This document shows positions 13,399 to 21,471 of a DNA stretch of 21,471 nucleotides, piece by piece (position 1 is the stretch's first letter; each line of letters starts with the position of its first letter). This DNA comes from Bacteroides sp. UBA7335. GTDB taxonomy: Bacteria > Bacteroidota > Bacteroidia > Bacteroidales > Bacteroidaceae. The stretch lies in contig DKPL01000053.1 of NCBI GenBank assembly GCA_002471185.1, positions 940-22,410 on the forward strand, in the 5' to 3' direction. Both the position numbers and the translations under genes were made by a program. Below the pieces are notes generated by a model, which searched no databases, had not been told where the DNA came from, and saw nothing but the letters and a program-made list of their open reading frames with translations.

Positions 13399-16233
13399 TT
13401 ACTTTTTCAGCTGCTCCAGTTTTACTTCGGATATCCCTACCCGGTCGCTGCCAAGCACTATTCGTAAATCACTAGCAGTAGTACCTTTAAAAGAAAACGG
13501 AAGAAGCTCGTTATACATTGTAATGGTTCCCGAGTAAACAGTTAGAAACTGACCTCCACCGCCCGAAAGCTGAATCTCAATATCGGTAGGTAAATTGTTC
13601 GCTCTGCTGAAAGCTATTGATAAGCCATCTACTTTAGCACCATTTTCTAAAGCAAAGGTAATATAATCTCCTTTATTTCCTTCCCATGCCGTAGATAAAT
13701 TATTGTCTATCACGTTAGCTGTCATTTCTTCATTGGTGCTTGCGCTAATTGGGTTTATTTCCTCATTTGTTTGTACAAAACTAGTTCCATACTCTCTTAC
13801 TTTCAACAAACCATTCAATCTGATATCTTCAGAAGAAGCCCCAACCATAATGCTAAAGTCGCCCGGTTCTACTACCCATTCATTATTCAAGTTCAAAAGC
13901 TCAAGTGCTTTGCGGTCGACGACAAAAGAGACCACCTTAGTCTCGCCCGGTTGCAAGTGAATGCGCTCAAATCCGGCTAAGTTTTTCTCGAAAGTCGTTA
14001 CACTGCTCAATAAATCGCGGGTGTAAAGTTGCACAACTTCATCGCCTGCACGCTTGCCTGTATTGGTGATTTTACAGCGAACTGTTACTTTTTGGTTAGG
14101 TGTAATCACTGCCGGTGTAATTTCAATATCGCTATAGTCAAAAGTAGTGTAACTCAATCCATAACCAAACGGATATAATGCTCCATTTACTCTCGACATG
14201 TTGCCATCCATTCCAGCATTTTTTCCACCATCGATTTGTGATGCCGGTTTATAGGGAAAGTTGAATGGGATTTGCCCCACACTTTTGGGAAAGGTAACTG
14301 TGAGTTTTCCCCCAGGATTGTAATCGCCAAATAAAACATCAGCGATGGCTACTCCTCCTTTTGATCCAGGATACCACGTTTCGACAATTGCCGGCACAAA
14401 GCGTTCGGCCCAATTGATAGAAAGCGGTCGACCATTGATCAAGATTAACACAACCGGTTTGCCTGTAGCACTTACTGCTTTTAGTAAATCCAATTGTCTA
14501 CCGGGTAAGTCGAGGCTGGTACGTGATTTGTTTTCGCCACACGTGCGTTGTCCACCACCTAAAACCACCACCGCTACATCAGCTTGGAGCGCTTGTTCTA
14601 CCGCTTTATCTATTTCGGTCTGTTCCTCATTTGTCAAAGCGAAATCAATCAATTCCGATTCGGGCCAATTGGCATCTACTAAGTCGCATCCTTTGGTGTA
14701 AAATACTTCTGTTTGCCATCCAACCTTCTGTTTTATTCCTTCTAAAACAGTAGTTACATCTACTGCTAATGGTCCGTAGTGAGTTAGTGCATATGCTGTT
14801 TCGTTTGCATTAGGGCCACAAACTGCAATCTTCTTTATTTTTTCGTTGGTAAGTGGCAATAATTGGTTCTCATTTTTGAGCAACACAATCGACTCTCTCG
14901 AAGCTTGCAGCGCTACTGCCTCATTTTCTGCTTTTTCTACCTCCTTATCTGCCTGAGCTAAATCTTTTTGATAAGGTTGATCAAATAAACCGATCAAAAA
15001 CTTAACTCGTAAAATGTCTCTAACTCGGTCGTTAATGACCTCTTCAGATACTCCACCTTCCTTCACTAACTCGCGAAGCGGAAGTACAAACGAATCGGGC
15101 GAGCGAAATGTGCAACGCACATTTAAGCCAGCTTCTACACTTTGTTTAACGGCCTCTTTCATGTCTTTAGCGGTACCATGTTTTGTATAAAGATACTCTA
15201 CCGCATCACTGTCTGAAACTACATAGCCCCGAAAACCCATATCGCCACGAAGTCTTGTAGTTAACCAATAATAACTGCTTTGTATCGGGAAACCATCGTA
15301 ATCGTTGTACGAACTCATAACACCTAATAGATCTGCCTCTTTTATCACTCTTTTGAAGGGATATACATGCACCATCTCCACTTCGCGTGGTGACATCTGA
15401 GGGTCAACACGCGACATCCCTTCACGAGCTCCTTTGTTATTGCTATAAGCAATAAAGTGTTTGGCAGTAGCTGCCACTTGATAATTATGTTGTAGCCCCT
15501 TAACCATTTCAATGCCTAGTTCGGCCACTAGATAAGGCGATTCACCATACACCTCTTCATACCTACCCCAACGTTGGTCGCGTCCCACATCGAGAATTGG
15601 TGCATAAACATTGGTGTAGCCCAATGCTCTAGCCTCTCTACCTGTAATTTCGCCCACTTGCCTAATCAATTCTCTATTCCACGTATGCCCAAGCCCTAAT
15701 TGAGTTGGAAAGTTTGTAGCTCGATAAGCTTCTACTCCTCTAATTCCCTCGTTTGTAAAATCGGTAGGTATACCCAGACGGGTCTCTTCAACAAAGAAAC
15801 GTTGTACTTCGTTTAGTGCCCACGCATGTTTTGAAGCCGGCCACACAAACTCATTGTCCGAAGGAGGAAGTCCCCATTGTTGAAAACCATTGAGATGTTC
15901 ATCAATAGCTCCGATACCATCTTTCCAAAGCATTTGTTTCCATTCGGGAGTAGGAAGGTCATCTTTTAGTACTCGTTTGTAACCATAAAGCGTAACCATT
16001 TGACAGGTCTTCTCATTTAGGTTCATCTGTCCAAGTAGATCTTCTATACGTAAATCAAGTGGCATCGAAGGATCTTCATAAATATCCTTGATTCCATTTT
16101 TATTGAAATCAATCCATCCTTTCTGATAGATGTTTTTGTGATTGGGTTTGTAAGTATTGGGTATTTTAGTTTGTGCGGTGGCATAAGAAGAAGCCATGCC
16201 TAGAAGTAATGTGGCAATAATAAAGTTTCTCAT
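13399..16233 (-). CDS. Secreted glycoside hydrolase family 3 (beta-glucosidase/beta-xylosidase type)
   Basis: 944-residue exported glycosidase releasing terminal sugars from beta-linked oligosaccharides, probably periplasmic. Signal peptide 1-20 has cleavage near ATA|QT. An EF-hand-like loop DFNKNGIKDIYED (42-54) precedes the TIM barrel. GH3 motifs: NEGIRGVEAYRATNFPTQLG (161-180), RWGRYEEVYGE, AKHF (257-260) and GYVVSDSDA, with nucleophile Asp341. The second alpha/beta domain includes VVLGGGQRTCGENKSRTSLD and LPGRQLDLL. A GYGLSYTTFDYS segment leads into the fibronectin-III-like domain, and the last ~120 residues resemble an F5/8-type (discoidin-like) domain (VIDNNLSTAWEG), possibly a carbohydrate-binding module. 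The promoter is 29 bases upstream; the lactonase gene follows. No SusC/SusD pair is near, so the glycan target cannot be stated. Confidence 0.92.
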   Translation of the reverse strand: MRNFIIATLLLGMASSYATAQTKIPNTYKPNHKNIYQKGWIDFNKNGIKDIYEDPSMPLDLRIEDLLGQMNLNEKTCQMVTLYGYKRVLKDDLPTPEWKQMLWKDGIGAIDEHLNGFQQWGLPPSDNEFVWPASKHAWALNEVQRFFVEETRLGIPTDFTNEGIRGVEAYRATNFPTQLGLGHTWNRELIRQVGEITGREARALGYTNVYAPILDVGRDQRWGRYEEVYGESPYLVAELGIEMVKGLQHNYQVAATAKHFIAYSNNKGAREGMSRVDPQMSPREVEMVHVYPFKRVIKEADLLGVMSSYNDYDGFPIQSSYYWLTTRLRGDMGFRGYVVSDSDAVEYLYTKHGTAKDMKEAVKQSVEAGLNVRCTFRSPDSFVLPLRELVKEGGVSEEVINDRVRDILRVKFLIGLFDQPYQKDLAQADKEVEKAENEAVALQASRESIVLLKNENQLLPLTNEKIKKIAVCGPNANETAYALTHYGPLAVDVTTVLEGIKQKVGWQTEVFYTKGCDLVDANWPESELIDFALTNEEQTEIDKAVEQALQADVAVVVLGGGQRTCGENKSRTSLDLPGRQLDLLKAVSATGKPVVLILINGRPLSINWAERFVPAIVETWYPGSKGGVAIADVLFGDYNPGGKLTVTFPKSVGQIPFNFPYKPASQIDGGKNAGMDGNMSRVNGALYPFGYGLSYTTFDYSDIEITPAVITPNQKVTVRCKITNTGKRAGDEVVQLYTRDLLSSVTTFEKNLAGFERIHLQPGETKVVSFVVDRKALELLNLNNEWVVEPGDFSIMVGASSEDIRLNGLLKVREYGTSFVQTNEEINPISASTNEEMTANVIDNNLSTAWEGNKGDYITFALENGAKVDGLSIAFSRANNLPTDIEIQLSGGGGQFLTVYSGTITMYNELLPFSFKGTTASDLRIVLGSDRVGISEVKLEQLKK

Positions 16234-16261
16234 ATGGTAATTTGTGCGATTAATTATTTGC

Positions 16262-16269
16262 CAAAAATA
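16262..16269 (-). promoter_or_regulatory. Bacteroides-type -7 promoter element of the GH3 gene
   Basis: On the minus strand TATTTTTG matches TAnnTTTG and lies 28 bases upstream of the GH3 ATG. It is located just after the efflux-operon terminator, which makes it a sensible start for the GH3-lactonase unit. No clear -33 TTTG is seen. Confidence 0.55.
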
Positions 16270-16293
16270 CCTGATTGTACTTTATTATGTTGG

Positions 16294-16323
16294 ATAAAAA
16301 TGTACGGAATAGTATCCTACATT
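16294..16323 (-). terminator. Intrinsic terminator of the efflux operon
   Basis: On the minus strand, beginning 27 bases after the tolC stop, AATGTA...TACATT arms (16318-16323 with 16299-16304), plus GGA/TCC pairing around a single-base bulge, are followed by a run of T residues (16295-16300 read as A on plus). The stem is only moderately stable. Confidence 0.6.
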
Positions 16324-16349
16324 GTCCAATAGGGTGTTATTGTGTAGTT

Positions 16350-17672
16350 TTATTGTGCCTGATAAACACACTCGCCAATATTAACTAATAATTGATAGTA
16401 CGCTATTTGATAGTTGATTTGCTCTTGAAGTAGTAACAATTCGCTATTGGTTGCATTGGTAGAACTAGTAAGAAGCTCTAAGTTTGTAATTGCTCCCGAA
16501 GCATAATTTATCTTTGCTTGTTGATAAGCCTGTTGAGATACTCCTAGCTGAATGTTTAACTGCTCAATGCGTGCCCATGCCGATACTAATGATAGATAAC
16601 TATCTGCCACTTGATTCGTAATCTCCTTTTTGGCCAATTCAATTGAAGTCAGTGCTTTTTGAATTTCAACATCACCCAAATCTCGTTGTTTACCTCTTCT
16701 TCCACCATCATAAATAGGGACATGAAGTGTGGCACCCACCGAATAGTTAAATCGTAGACTGTTGATGTTTGGTTCATATCCATTTTTAAATCCGGCAGAT
16801 GCTCCAGCACTAAGTGATGGGTTGTATGCACGATCGGCCGCTCTACGTTGTTCGATGGCTAACGCATGTTCTTTTTGCATGATTTGCATCTCTATTCTAT
16901 GATCCAAAGCATATTCTATCAACTCATTTAATGTACGGGTTTCTTGAATGCGCTTGAAGGTTAGTGGCAACAATGTATAATCGTTGACAAGCGTATCAAT
17001 TAGTATACTCAATGAAACGTATTGTTTTTCCTTAGCTGTATTCAAGGCAATCAATGCAGTTTTTACCCCATTATACTCTGAATTGGTGTTCAAGTAGTCA
17101 AAACTAGTAGCAGCACCGGCATTCTTCTTTACTTCTGTTTGAGCAAGCAATCTACCATAATCTTCGAGCTGACGCTCTTTTACTGTAATAGATTGACGCG
17201 CATAAGCTGTCATATAATAGCTTTGTATGGTTTGTAGAGTAAGGTTTTGCATTACTTGATCTTTTTGTAGGTTAGCTAGCTGTTCACTAATTCTAGCCGA
17301 TTCAACCTTAGAGTGAGTTTTTCCAAAATCATAAATCAACTGATTGAGTGAAAGTCCAACGCTACTGTTGTTTTTAGATTGAATATGTATAGTTTGGTTG
17401 TTCATATCCAATTTAGAGATAGGATCTATAAATGTATAAGATGCTACACCTGATAGAGTGGGAAGGTACGAAGATTCAGACATCTTTTTGTTAATCCTAG
17501 CAGATTGTACAGCCTCTTGTGCTTGTTGCACTGTGGGGTAAGTATCGAGTGCTCTATGGATAGCAATCTGCAAAGATAGCGAGTCGGAGCTGTTTTGTCC
17601 CCATATCTTGGTATTCGTTCCCATTATAATAATGAGTAAACTTATAACTACTTCGGTGAATCTATTTTTCAT
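16350..17672 (-). CDS. TolC-family outer membrane efflux channel
   Basis: Outer-membrane channel of a tripartite drug efflux pump. 440 residues with an N-terminal hydrophobic signal segment (ISLLIIIMG, ending near KIWGQ), then the two-fold outer membrane efflux repeat: LQIAIHRALDTYPTVQQAQEAV in the first helix, the LNQLIYDFGKTHSKVESARI segment about a third in, VGATLHVPIYDGGRRGKQRD beginning the second half, and a long helical C-terminus (YASGAITNLELLTSSTNATN). Polar, helix-rich composition fits the periplasmic barrel. It starts 8 bases after the transporter gene and is the last gene of the operon, ahead of a terminator. Confidence 0.93.
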   Translation of the reverse strand: MKNRFTEVVISLLIIIMGTNTKIWGQNSSDSLSLQIAIHRALDTYPTVQQAQEAVQSARINKKMSESSYLPTLSGVASYTFIDPISKLDMNNQTIHIQSKNNSSVGLSLNQLIYDFGKTHSKVESARISEQLANLQKDQVMQNLTLQTIQSYYMTAYARQSITVKERQLEDYGRLLAQTEVKKNAGAATSFDYLNTNSEYNGVKTALIALNTAKEKQYVSLSILIDTLVNDYTLLPLTFKRIQETRTLNELIEYALDHRIEMQIMQKEHALAIEQRRAADRAYNPSLSAGASAGFKNGYEPNINSLRFNYSVGATLHVPIYDGGRRGKQRDLGDVEIQKALTSIELAKKEITNQVADSYLSLVSAWARIEQLNIQLGVSQQAYQQAKINYASGAITNLELLTSSTNATNSELLLLQEQINYQIAYYQLLVNIGECVYQAQ

Positions 17673-17680
17673 AAATCTCT

Positions 17681-19243
17681 TTATTTAGTGTTGATCTTCT
17701 TTTTTCTTAAAAATAAAACGGGAATGATGGCTAGTGCTGTAACTATGCCACCAATAAAAAAGTCATCGTTGATGCCTTTGATATATGCTTCGGTATTGAG
17801 CCATTGTATAATGTATTGTTTACCTTGCGATAGTGCACTTTCGGTAGTGTCTGATCCTACTGACGAAAAGAAATTGGCCAATTTATTGATGATGTTATTG
17901 TATGTTTGTCCGGTATAATCTATTGTTTCGGAGTATAACTGCGAATGAAAGCTTCGTCGTATAGTCAGTAAAAAAGTGAAATAAGCTACTCCTACGCTAC
18001 CACCCACTTGTCTAATAATGTTTGTGATACTCGATGCTTGTGCCATTTGTTTTGGAGTAATACTTTCTAATGCTACACTAAGAAGTGGAGGGTATAGAAT
18101 ACCCATACCGGCACCACGTAAGATTAAACTAGATACAATAAAAGTTCGATCTGTTTGTAGAGTGAATGTACTATTAATAAAAAAACTAGTAGCCAACATT
18201 ACCAATCCTGTAATGACAATGATGCGGGGATCTATGTATTTGGCCAATCTGCCTGCTATGGGAGACCCGATAGCCTGAACTAACCCCACCGGTAAAAAAA
18301 CTAATCCAGCCTCGAAAGCAGAGTAACCTAAGTTGTCCTGCATGTATAAAGGTATAAGGAATGTACTTCCAAACATTCCAATGGCAAAAACGAAGATTAC
18401 TAGATTGGCAATACTAAACTTCCAATCCTTGAAAATTCTGAGATCAATTAGAGGCATCTTTACATTGAGCTCGAAATAGAGAAATAAGATAAATGATACT
18501 GCTGCAATCCACATACAAGCCATTACTACAGGACTACTCCATCCCTCGGGGTTGGTTGAAGCATTGACCTGCGATAAGCCGTAAAGGAATACCGGAAGAA
18601 AAGTAGCAGAGGTAACCAGTCCGGCAAGGTCTAATTTTAAGTTGTTAGGATGTGCATAGCGCTTTTGGAGCACCATAGTTACTACAATACAAAGAATGCC
18701 TATCGGGATATTAACATAAAAGATATAGTTCCAGTTGAAGTTATCGACTAAGTAACCTCCAATCATAGGACCAAATGATACCGATGCGGCTGTAGCAATA
18801 GCCCAAAAACCAAGTGCGGTGCTTCGCTCTTCGGGAGGAAAAACTGTTGTGACAATAGACATACCAACCGGCATCAACATACCACCACCTACACCTTCGA
18901 TGATACGCCAAAATATTAATTCGCCTATTGTGCCTGAATTGCCACACATAAACGATCCAAATGTAAAAATGACTAGAGAAGCAATAAAGACATTCTTATA
19001 CCCAAAACGATTGGAGAGCCATCCTGTAGTAGATAAAACAGTTGCCATAGAGAGCATATAGCCTGTTAATATCCATTCGGCAGTATTCATAGAGGCCCCC
19101 AATGTACCCATAATTACGGGTAGAGCTGTGTTTACCACTGTAGAATCTAATACTACCATAAAGGTAGATATCATAACATTCCCCAAGATAAACCACTTGT
19201 AGCTTGAAGATTCTTTGGGTGTAATCATTCCCGAATTATTCAT
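17681..19243 (-). CDS. DHA2-family MFS drug exporter (EmrB type)
   Basis: Inner-membrane proton-driven multidrug exporter of 520 residues with about 14 hydrophobic segments, the DHA2 layout. Family signatures: MVVLDSTVVNTALPVIMGTL in the first helix, AEWILTGYMLSMA, the loop motif GWLSNRFGYKNVF between helices 2 and 3, RIIEGVGGGMLMPVGMSIV and the helix-5 GPMIGGYLVDNFNWNYIFYV. A large loop between the last two helices (about 430-485) is normal for EmrB relatives. It begins 11 bases after the adaptor gene and ends 8 bases before tolC, making a compact pump operon. The drug or metabolite exported cannot be deduced. Confidence 0.94.
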   Translation of the reverse strand: MNNSGMITPKESSSYKWFILGNVMISTFMVVLDSTVVNTALPVIMGTLGASMNTAEWILTGYMLSMATVLSTTGWLSNRFGYKNVFIASLVIFTFGSFMCGNSGTIGELIFWRIIEGVGGGMLMPVGMSIVTTVFPPEERSTALGFWAIATAASVSFGPMIGGYLVDNFNWNYIFYVNIPIGILCIVVTMVLQKRYAHPNNLKLDLAGLVTSATFLPVFLYGLSQVNASTNPEGWSSPVVMACMWIAAVSFILFLYFELNVKMPLIDLRIFKDWKFSIANLVIFVFAIGMFGSTFLIPLYMQDNLGYSAFEAGLVFLPVGLVQAIGSPIAGRLAKYIDPRIIVITGLVMLATSFFINSTFTLQTDRTFIVSSLILRGAGMGILYPPLLSVALESITPKQMAQASSITNIIRQVGGSVGVAYFTFLLTIRRSFHSQLYSETIDYTGQTYNNIINKLANFFSSVGSDTTESALSQGKQYIIQWLNTEAYIKGINDDFFIGGIVTALAIIPVLFLRKKKINTK

Positions 19244-19254
19244 CTCCCTCTCTA

Positions 19255-20286
19255 TTATTTAATAATGTGTATTTCTGCCGACATGCCCGAAACCAACTTC
19301 ATATTGGCCTTTTGTTTGCTGTCGCCCTCAATCCTATCAATAGAGATTTTCAATGGAATACGTTGAGTCACCTTGGTGTAATTTCCCGAAGCGTTATTGG
19401 GCGGAACTAATGCAAATTCAGAAGCTGCATTATCACCAATATAATAGATACGTCCGTAAAAGGTTAGTTTATCATAAGCATCGAGTGTAAATTTTGTTTC
19501 TTGACCAATATAAATGTTACTAAACTTTGTTTCTTCAAGATAGACAGCAACCCAAATGTCACTACCCATATTTAGCGTAAATACGGTTTGTCCTGCATTA
19601 ATCATATCCCCTGCTAAGCACCAACGTTTTCCGATGATACCATTGGCCGGAGCTACCACTTGATAATAGGATAAATCAGTATCCATAGTTGCCACATTGG
19701 CTAGAGCTGCATCGGCCGAGCGCTTAGTTGCTTCGATAGAAGCTTGAGAGGATTGGATACGACTTTGTGCTATCTCAACTTGTAGTTTAGATGATTTCCA
19801 GCTTTCTTCGATGGTTTGTAACGTTTCTAGTGGAATTGCATCACCTGCAAATTGAGCCTTTGCCCGATTGTAGTTCTCTCTGCTTAACCCTTCTGCCAAT
19901 AAAGCAACTTCATAGTCTTTACGTGCTTCTACAACATTAATTTTAGCAACCTCAAGTTGAGCTAGCAATTGCTGATATTGTGCTTCGGCTTGTTGCTTAC
20001 GCGATATTATAGATGAATTGTCTATCTCAAATAAAATATCTCCCTCTTTCACAGTGTCTCCTTCTACAACCAGTTGTTTGGTAATTCTACCACTAACTTG
20101 CGAAGCAACATCAATGCGGTATGAATCGAGGTTAGCATCGTCCGAAGTAATGTATTTGTTATAGTTTATCCACCACAATACTCCCAATACAACAGCAATT
20201 ATTAATATAATAATTAAGACTATCGTTTTTAGTTTGCTCTTCTTTTTGGGGGCAGTGCTGCTTTGAGCGGTTACTTGTTCTTCCAT
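19255..20286 (-). CDS. HlyD/EmrA-family periplasmic adaptor of the efflux pump
   Basis: Membrane-fusion protein that bridges the EmrB-type exporter and the TolC channel. Of 343 residues, 1-20 are a Lys-rich cytosolic tail, about 22-42 a single membrane anchor (IVLIIILIIAVVLGVLWWI), followed by a split lipoyl domain (VSGRITKQLVVEGDTVKEGD, then VVAPANGIIGKRWCLAGDMI), a long coiled-coil hairpin from about 90 to 200 (AQYQQLLAQLEVAKINVVEA and on) and a beta-barrel C-terminal part with KISIDRIEG and LVSGMSAEIHI. It is first in the emrA-emrB-tolC order. Paired palindromes at 20326-20349 lie just upstream and may control the operon. Confidence 0.94.
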   Translation of the reverse strand: MEEQVTAQSSTAPKKKSKLKTIVLIIILIIAVVLGVLWWINYNKYITSDDANLDSYRIDVASQVSGRITKQLVVEGDTVKEGDILFEIDNSSIISRKQQAEAQYQQLLAQLEVAKINVVEARKDYEVALLAEGLSRENYNRAKAQFAGDAIPLETLQTIEESWKSSKLQVEIAQSRIQSSQASIEATKRSADAALANVATMDTDLSYYQVVAPANGIIGKRWCLAGDMINAGQTVFTLNMGSDIWVAVYLEETKFSNIYIGQETKFTLDAYDKLTFYGRIYYIGDNAASEFALVPPNNASGNYTKVTQRIPLKISIDRIEGDSKQKANMKLVSGMSAEIHIIK

Positions 20287-20325
20287 TTGATTTTAATTCA
20301 TAAAGTTGTTTAATGGAAAACAAAG

Positions 20326-20349
20326 AGTTTAACTATAAAGTTCAACTTT
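20326..20349. promoter_or_regulatory. Two phased palindromes upstream of the efflux operon (candidate operator)
   Basis: AGTTTAACT (20326-20334) and AGTTCAACT (20339-20347) are each self-palindromic about one central base and repeat at a 13-base spacing. The second extends to a 13-base palindrome, AAAGTTCAACTTT (20337-20349). They end 40 bases before the adaptor ATG, where a repressor of TetR or MarR type would be expected to bind. No regulator gene is within the window. Confidence 0.45.
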
Positions 20350-20555
20350 GGTCTATTTGTAATTGGTGATTCTTATATTGATTTTAGTCTTTCTAACATC
20401 ATCTACATTTACTATCATTTCTAGCTTTATCTTCTATTTGTAACTTGTCTTATTCTTATAAGTAGGTAAGAAAGTAAGTACAAAGAGCAGAACCGATATT
20501 AGTATAATGTTTGGAAGTGCTATCGCAATATGTGCTAATAGTCAAATACTCTACT

Positions 20556-20687
20556 ATGAGAAATGATCTTATAAAAAGAGGCATACCGCTTCAGGGTAGA
20601 ATGTCGTCTCACGTTAGTTTGCGTACCGATATAGCTAAGCCTTGTAATCAGTGGTGGTTTTTCTCTATAAACTTTGATGAGAGATAA
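20556..20687 (+). CDS. Possible 43-residue small protein
   Basis: An ATG-to-TAA frame encodes 43 residues beginning MRNDLIKRGIPLQGRMSSHV and ending WWFFSINFDER. Composition is protein-like, with two adjacent Trp, but no family is recognised and there is no clear ribosome site. It lies in the 490-base gap between the divergent efflux operon and tmRNA. An overlapping minus-strand frame (20535-20738, 67 codons) is equally unsupported. It could be a real small protein, a decayed gene or part of a non-coding RNA. Confidence 0.25.
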   Translation: MRNDLIKRGIPLQGRMSSHVSLRTDIAKPCNQWWFFSINFDER

Positions 20688-20748
20688 TGTTACATCAATT
20701 AAGATATAATATTTGTAAAGAAAGGCTTTTATTATCATCTAAATTATG

Positions 20749-20756
20749 TAACTTTG
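20749..20756 (+). promoter_or_regulatory. Bacteroides-type -7 promoter element of ssrA
   Basis: TAACTTTG matches TAnnTTTG and lies 20 bases before the mature tmRNA 5' end, allowing a short leader to be removed by RNase P. A clear -33 TTTG is not visible at the expected distance. Confidence 0.65.
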
Positions 20757-20776
20757 CATCTCAATATCACATCTAT

Positions 20777-21173
20777 GGGCTTGACTGGATTTGACAGCGG
20801 GCAGAAATGGTATGTAAGCATGCAGTGCGTCGATGATTGGCACTTAAATCTCAGTTGTCAAAATTTTATCTGGCGAAAACAATTATGCTCTCGCTGCTTA
20901 ATCGAAGTATAGTAGATAAGCTTTATTTTCATCATAGTGATGGAAACGAGATATCGCTCAAAAGCTCTTGTTCCGAGGCGTTTGGTAAAGCGGTACAGTA
21001 AAATCGGGAATAGTATGACTCTTTCCTCGTGAGGCATACGAAAATTTAGAGGATAAGGTGCAAGTAGGTGGCTTTGGTCTTGCTTACACTCGAAAATCAA
21101 GGCAAAGATAAGCATGTAGAAAGCATATGGTTTCCTCGTTTGGACGAGGGTTCGACTCCCTCCAGGTCCACCA
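20777..21173 (+). ncRNA. ssrA: Transfer-messenger RNA (tmRNA)
   Basis: Rescues stalled ribosomes by acting as alanyl-tRNA and then as template for a degradation tag. The 5' GGGCTTG (20777-20783) pairs with CAGGTCC (21163-21169) to form the acceptor stem, followed by A and the encoded CCA (21171-21173). The T arm with loop TTCGACTC is at about 21145-21161. The resume frame starts at GGC 20872 and runs GENNYALAA to TAA at 20899-20901; together with the Ala carried by tmRNA the tag is AGENNYALAA. The 397-base length and one-piece arrangement are normal for Bacteroidales. It has its own promoter and terminator. Confidence 0.97.
20872..20901 (+). other. tmRNA proteolysis-tag reading frame
   Basis: Codons GGC GAA AAC AAT TAT GCT CTC GCT GCT then TAA encode GENNYALAA, ending in the ALAA that ClpXP-type proteases recognise. 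The GE(N/T)NYALAA form is characteristic of Bacteroidales. Confidence 0.95.
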
Positions 21174-21203
21174 AAGTACGATTTTAAAAGTACAATAAGA
21201 TTT

Positions 21204-21250
21204 AAAAAAACGCTGTAAAGTAGCTATATTGCGAAATGCAGCGTTTTTTT
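21204..21250 (+). terminator. Intrinsic terminator of ssrA
   Basis: AAAAAAACGCTG (21204-21215) pairs perfectly with CAGCGTTTTTTT (21239-21250) around a 23-base loop, so the T-tract is both stem and tail. Because the A-tract mirrors it, it could work on the minus strand too. Confidence 0.85.
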
Positions 21251-21327
21251 ATGGTTCCGTCATTCATTCTTGAGGGTTTAATCATTACACATATAACATC
21301 ATCACTCTATAATGATATAACCTAACA

Positions 21328-21380
21328 TCATCTACCCCTCTGAGTGCAGCTCCAAGTGGTTTTGGTTTTACGTTGAAAGA
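21328..21380. repeat. Right copy of the repeat shared by both window ends
   Basis: Aligns with 2-53 with one extra base and mostly transition differences. The single extra T shifts the minus-strand frame that is open in the left copy. The stretch from the ssrA terminator to the window edge (21251-21471) otherwise contains only the partial palindromic repeat at 21457; I see no gene in it. Confidence 0.6.
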
Positions 21381-21456
21381 GTCAGTCGCTACATTTGTTA
21401 GTCTGTTATCAACGAAATTCTATCATTGTGAGATTCTTAAAATGGATTTTCAGCAT

Positions 21457-21471
21457 AGTTCCAAAGGTTTG
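21457..21471. repeat. Palindromic repeat cut by the right edge
   Basis: AGTTCCAAAGGTTTG matches the first 15 bases of the palindrome at 111-130 with two differences, both C/T changes. The window ends before the other arm. Confidence 0.45.

Noticed and set aside
20393..20406. Fourteen-base match to 21322-21335 (CTAACATCATCTAC), as a third repeat copy
   Set aside because: The match does not extend on either side, and one 14-base identity is expected by chance in 21 kb of AT-rich DNA.

Overview
The window comes from a low-GC member of the Bacteroidota, most likely the order Bacteroidales (Bacteroides/Prevotella/Porphyromonas type). Four things point there: a one-piece tmRNA whose tag reads GENNYALAA; promoter elements of the Bacteroides form TAnnTTTG upstream of hpt, of the GH3 gene and of tmRNA; general scarcity of Shine-Dalgarno sequences; and an Obg with an acidic tail. 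Species cannot be assigned from the sequence alone.

Layout, left to right. (1) 1-409: a gene-free repeat-rich stretch with palindromic repeats and degenerate coding relics; a diverged copy of the first 52 bases returns at the right end of the window. (2) 410-8108, plus strand: formyl-CoA:oxalate CoA-transferase (frc), an intrinsic terminator, then oxalyl-CoA decarboxylase (oxc), an AEC-family carrier and a full-length single-chain pyruvate:ferredoxin oxidoreductase (PFOR). The first three make a complete anaerobic oxalate catabolism module, like frc-oxc-yfdV in E. coli. The PFOR that follows in the same direction is the unexpected partner. Several substrate-pocket residues in Frc, Oxc and PFOR differ from the characterised enzymes as I recall them. 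(3) 8109-8410: intergenic region with three strong dyads and the hpt promoter. (4) 8411-12276, plus strand: a housekeeping run of hpt, adk, obgE, pgeF and a B3/B4-domain protein. obgE and pgeF overlap by 4 bases, with a very strong hairpin just inside pgeF. (5) 12270-16233, minus strand, convergent with (4): a secreted GH3 glycosidase followed 7 bases later by a lactonase-type beta-propeller lipoprotein. (6) 16350-20286, minus strand: a three-gene tripartite drug efflux operon (HlyD/EmrA adaptor, EmrB-type DHA2 transporter, TolC-type channel) with a terminator after tolC and paired palindromes just upstream of the adaptor gene. (7) 20287-20776: a mostly unexplained 490-base gap with a possible 43-residue small ORF. 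(8) 20777-21173: ssrA (tmRNA) with promoter and terminator, then repeat-bearing DNA to the edge.

Working together: the carrier would bring in oxalate (or a related acid), Frc would activate it with CoA, Oxc would decarboxylate it to formyl-CoA, and Frc would recycle CoA and release formate. PFOR would connect 2-oxoacid/acetyl-CoA and ferredoxin redox chemistry to this module, but that link is inferred from gene order only. The efflux operon, the GH3/lactonase pair and the housekeeping run look independent of the oxalate module.
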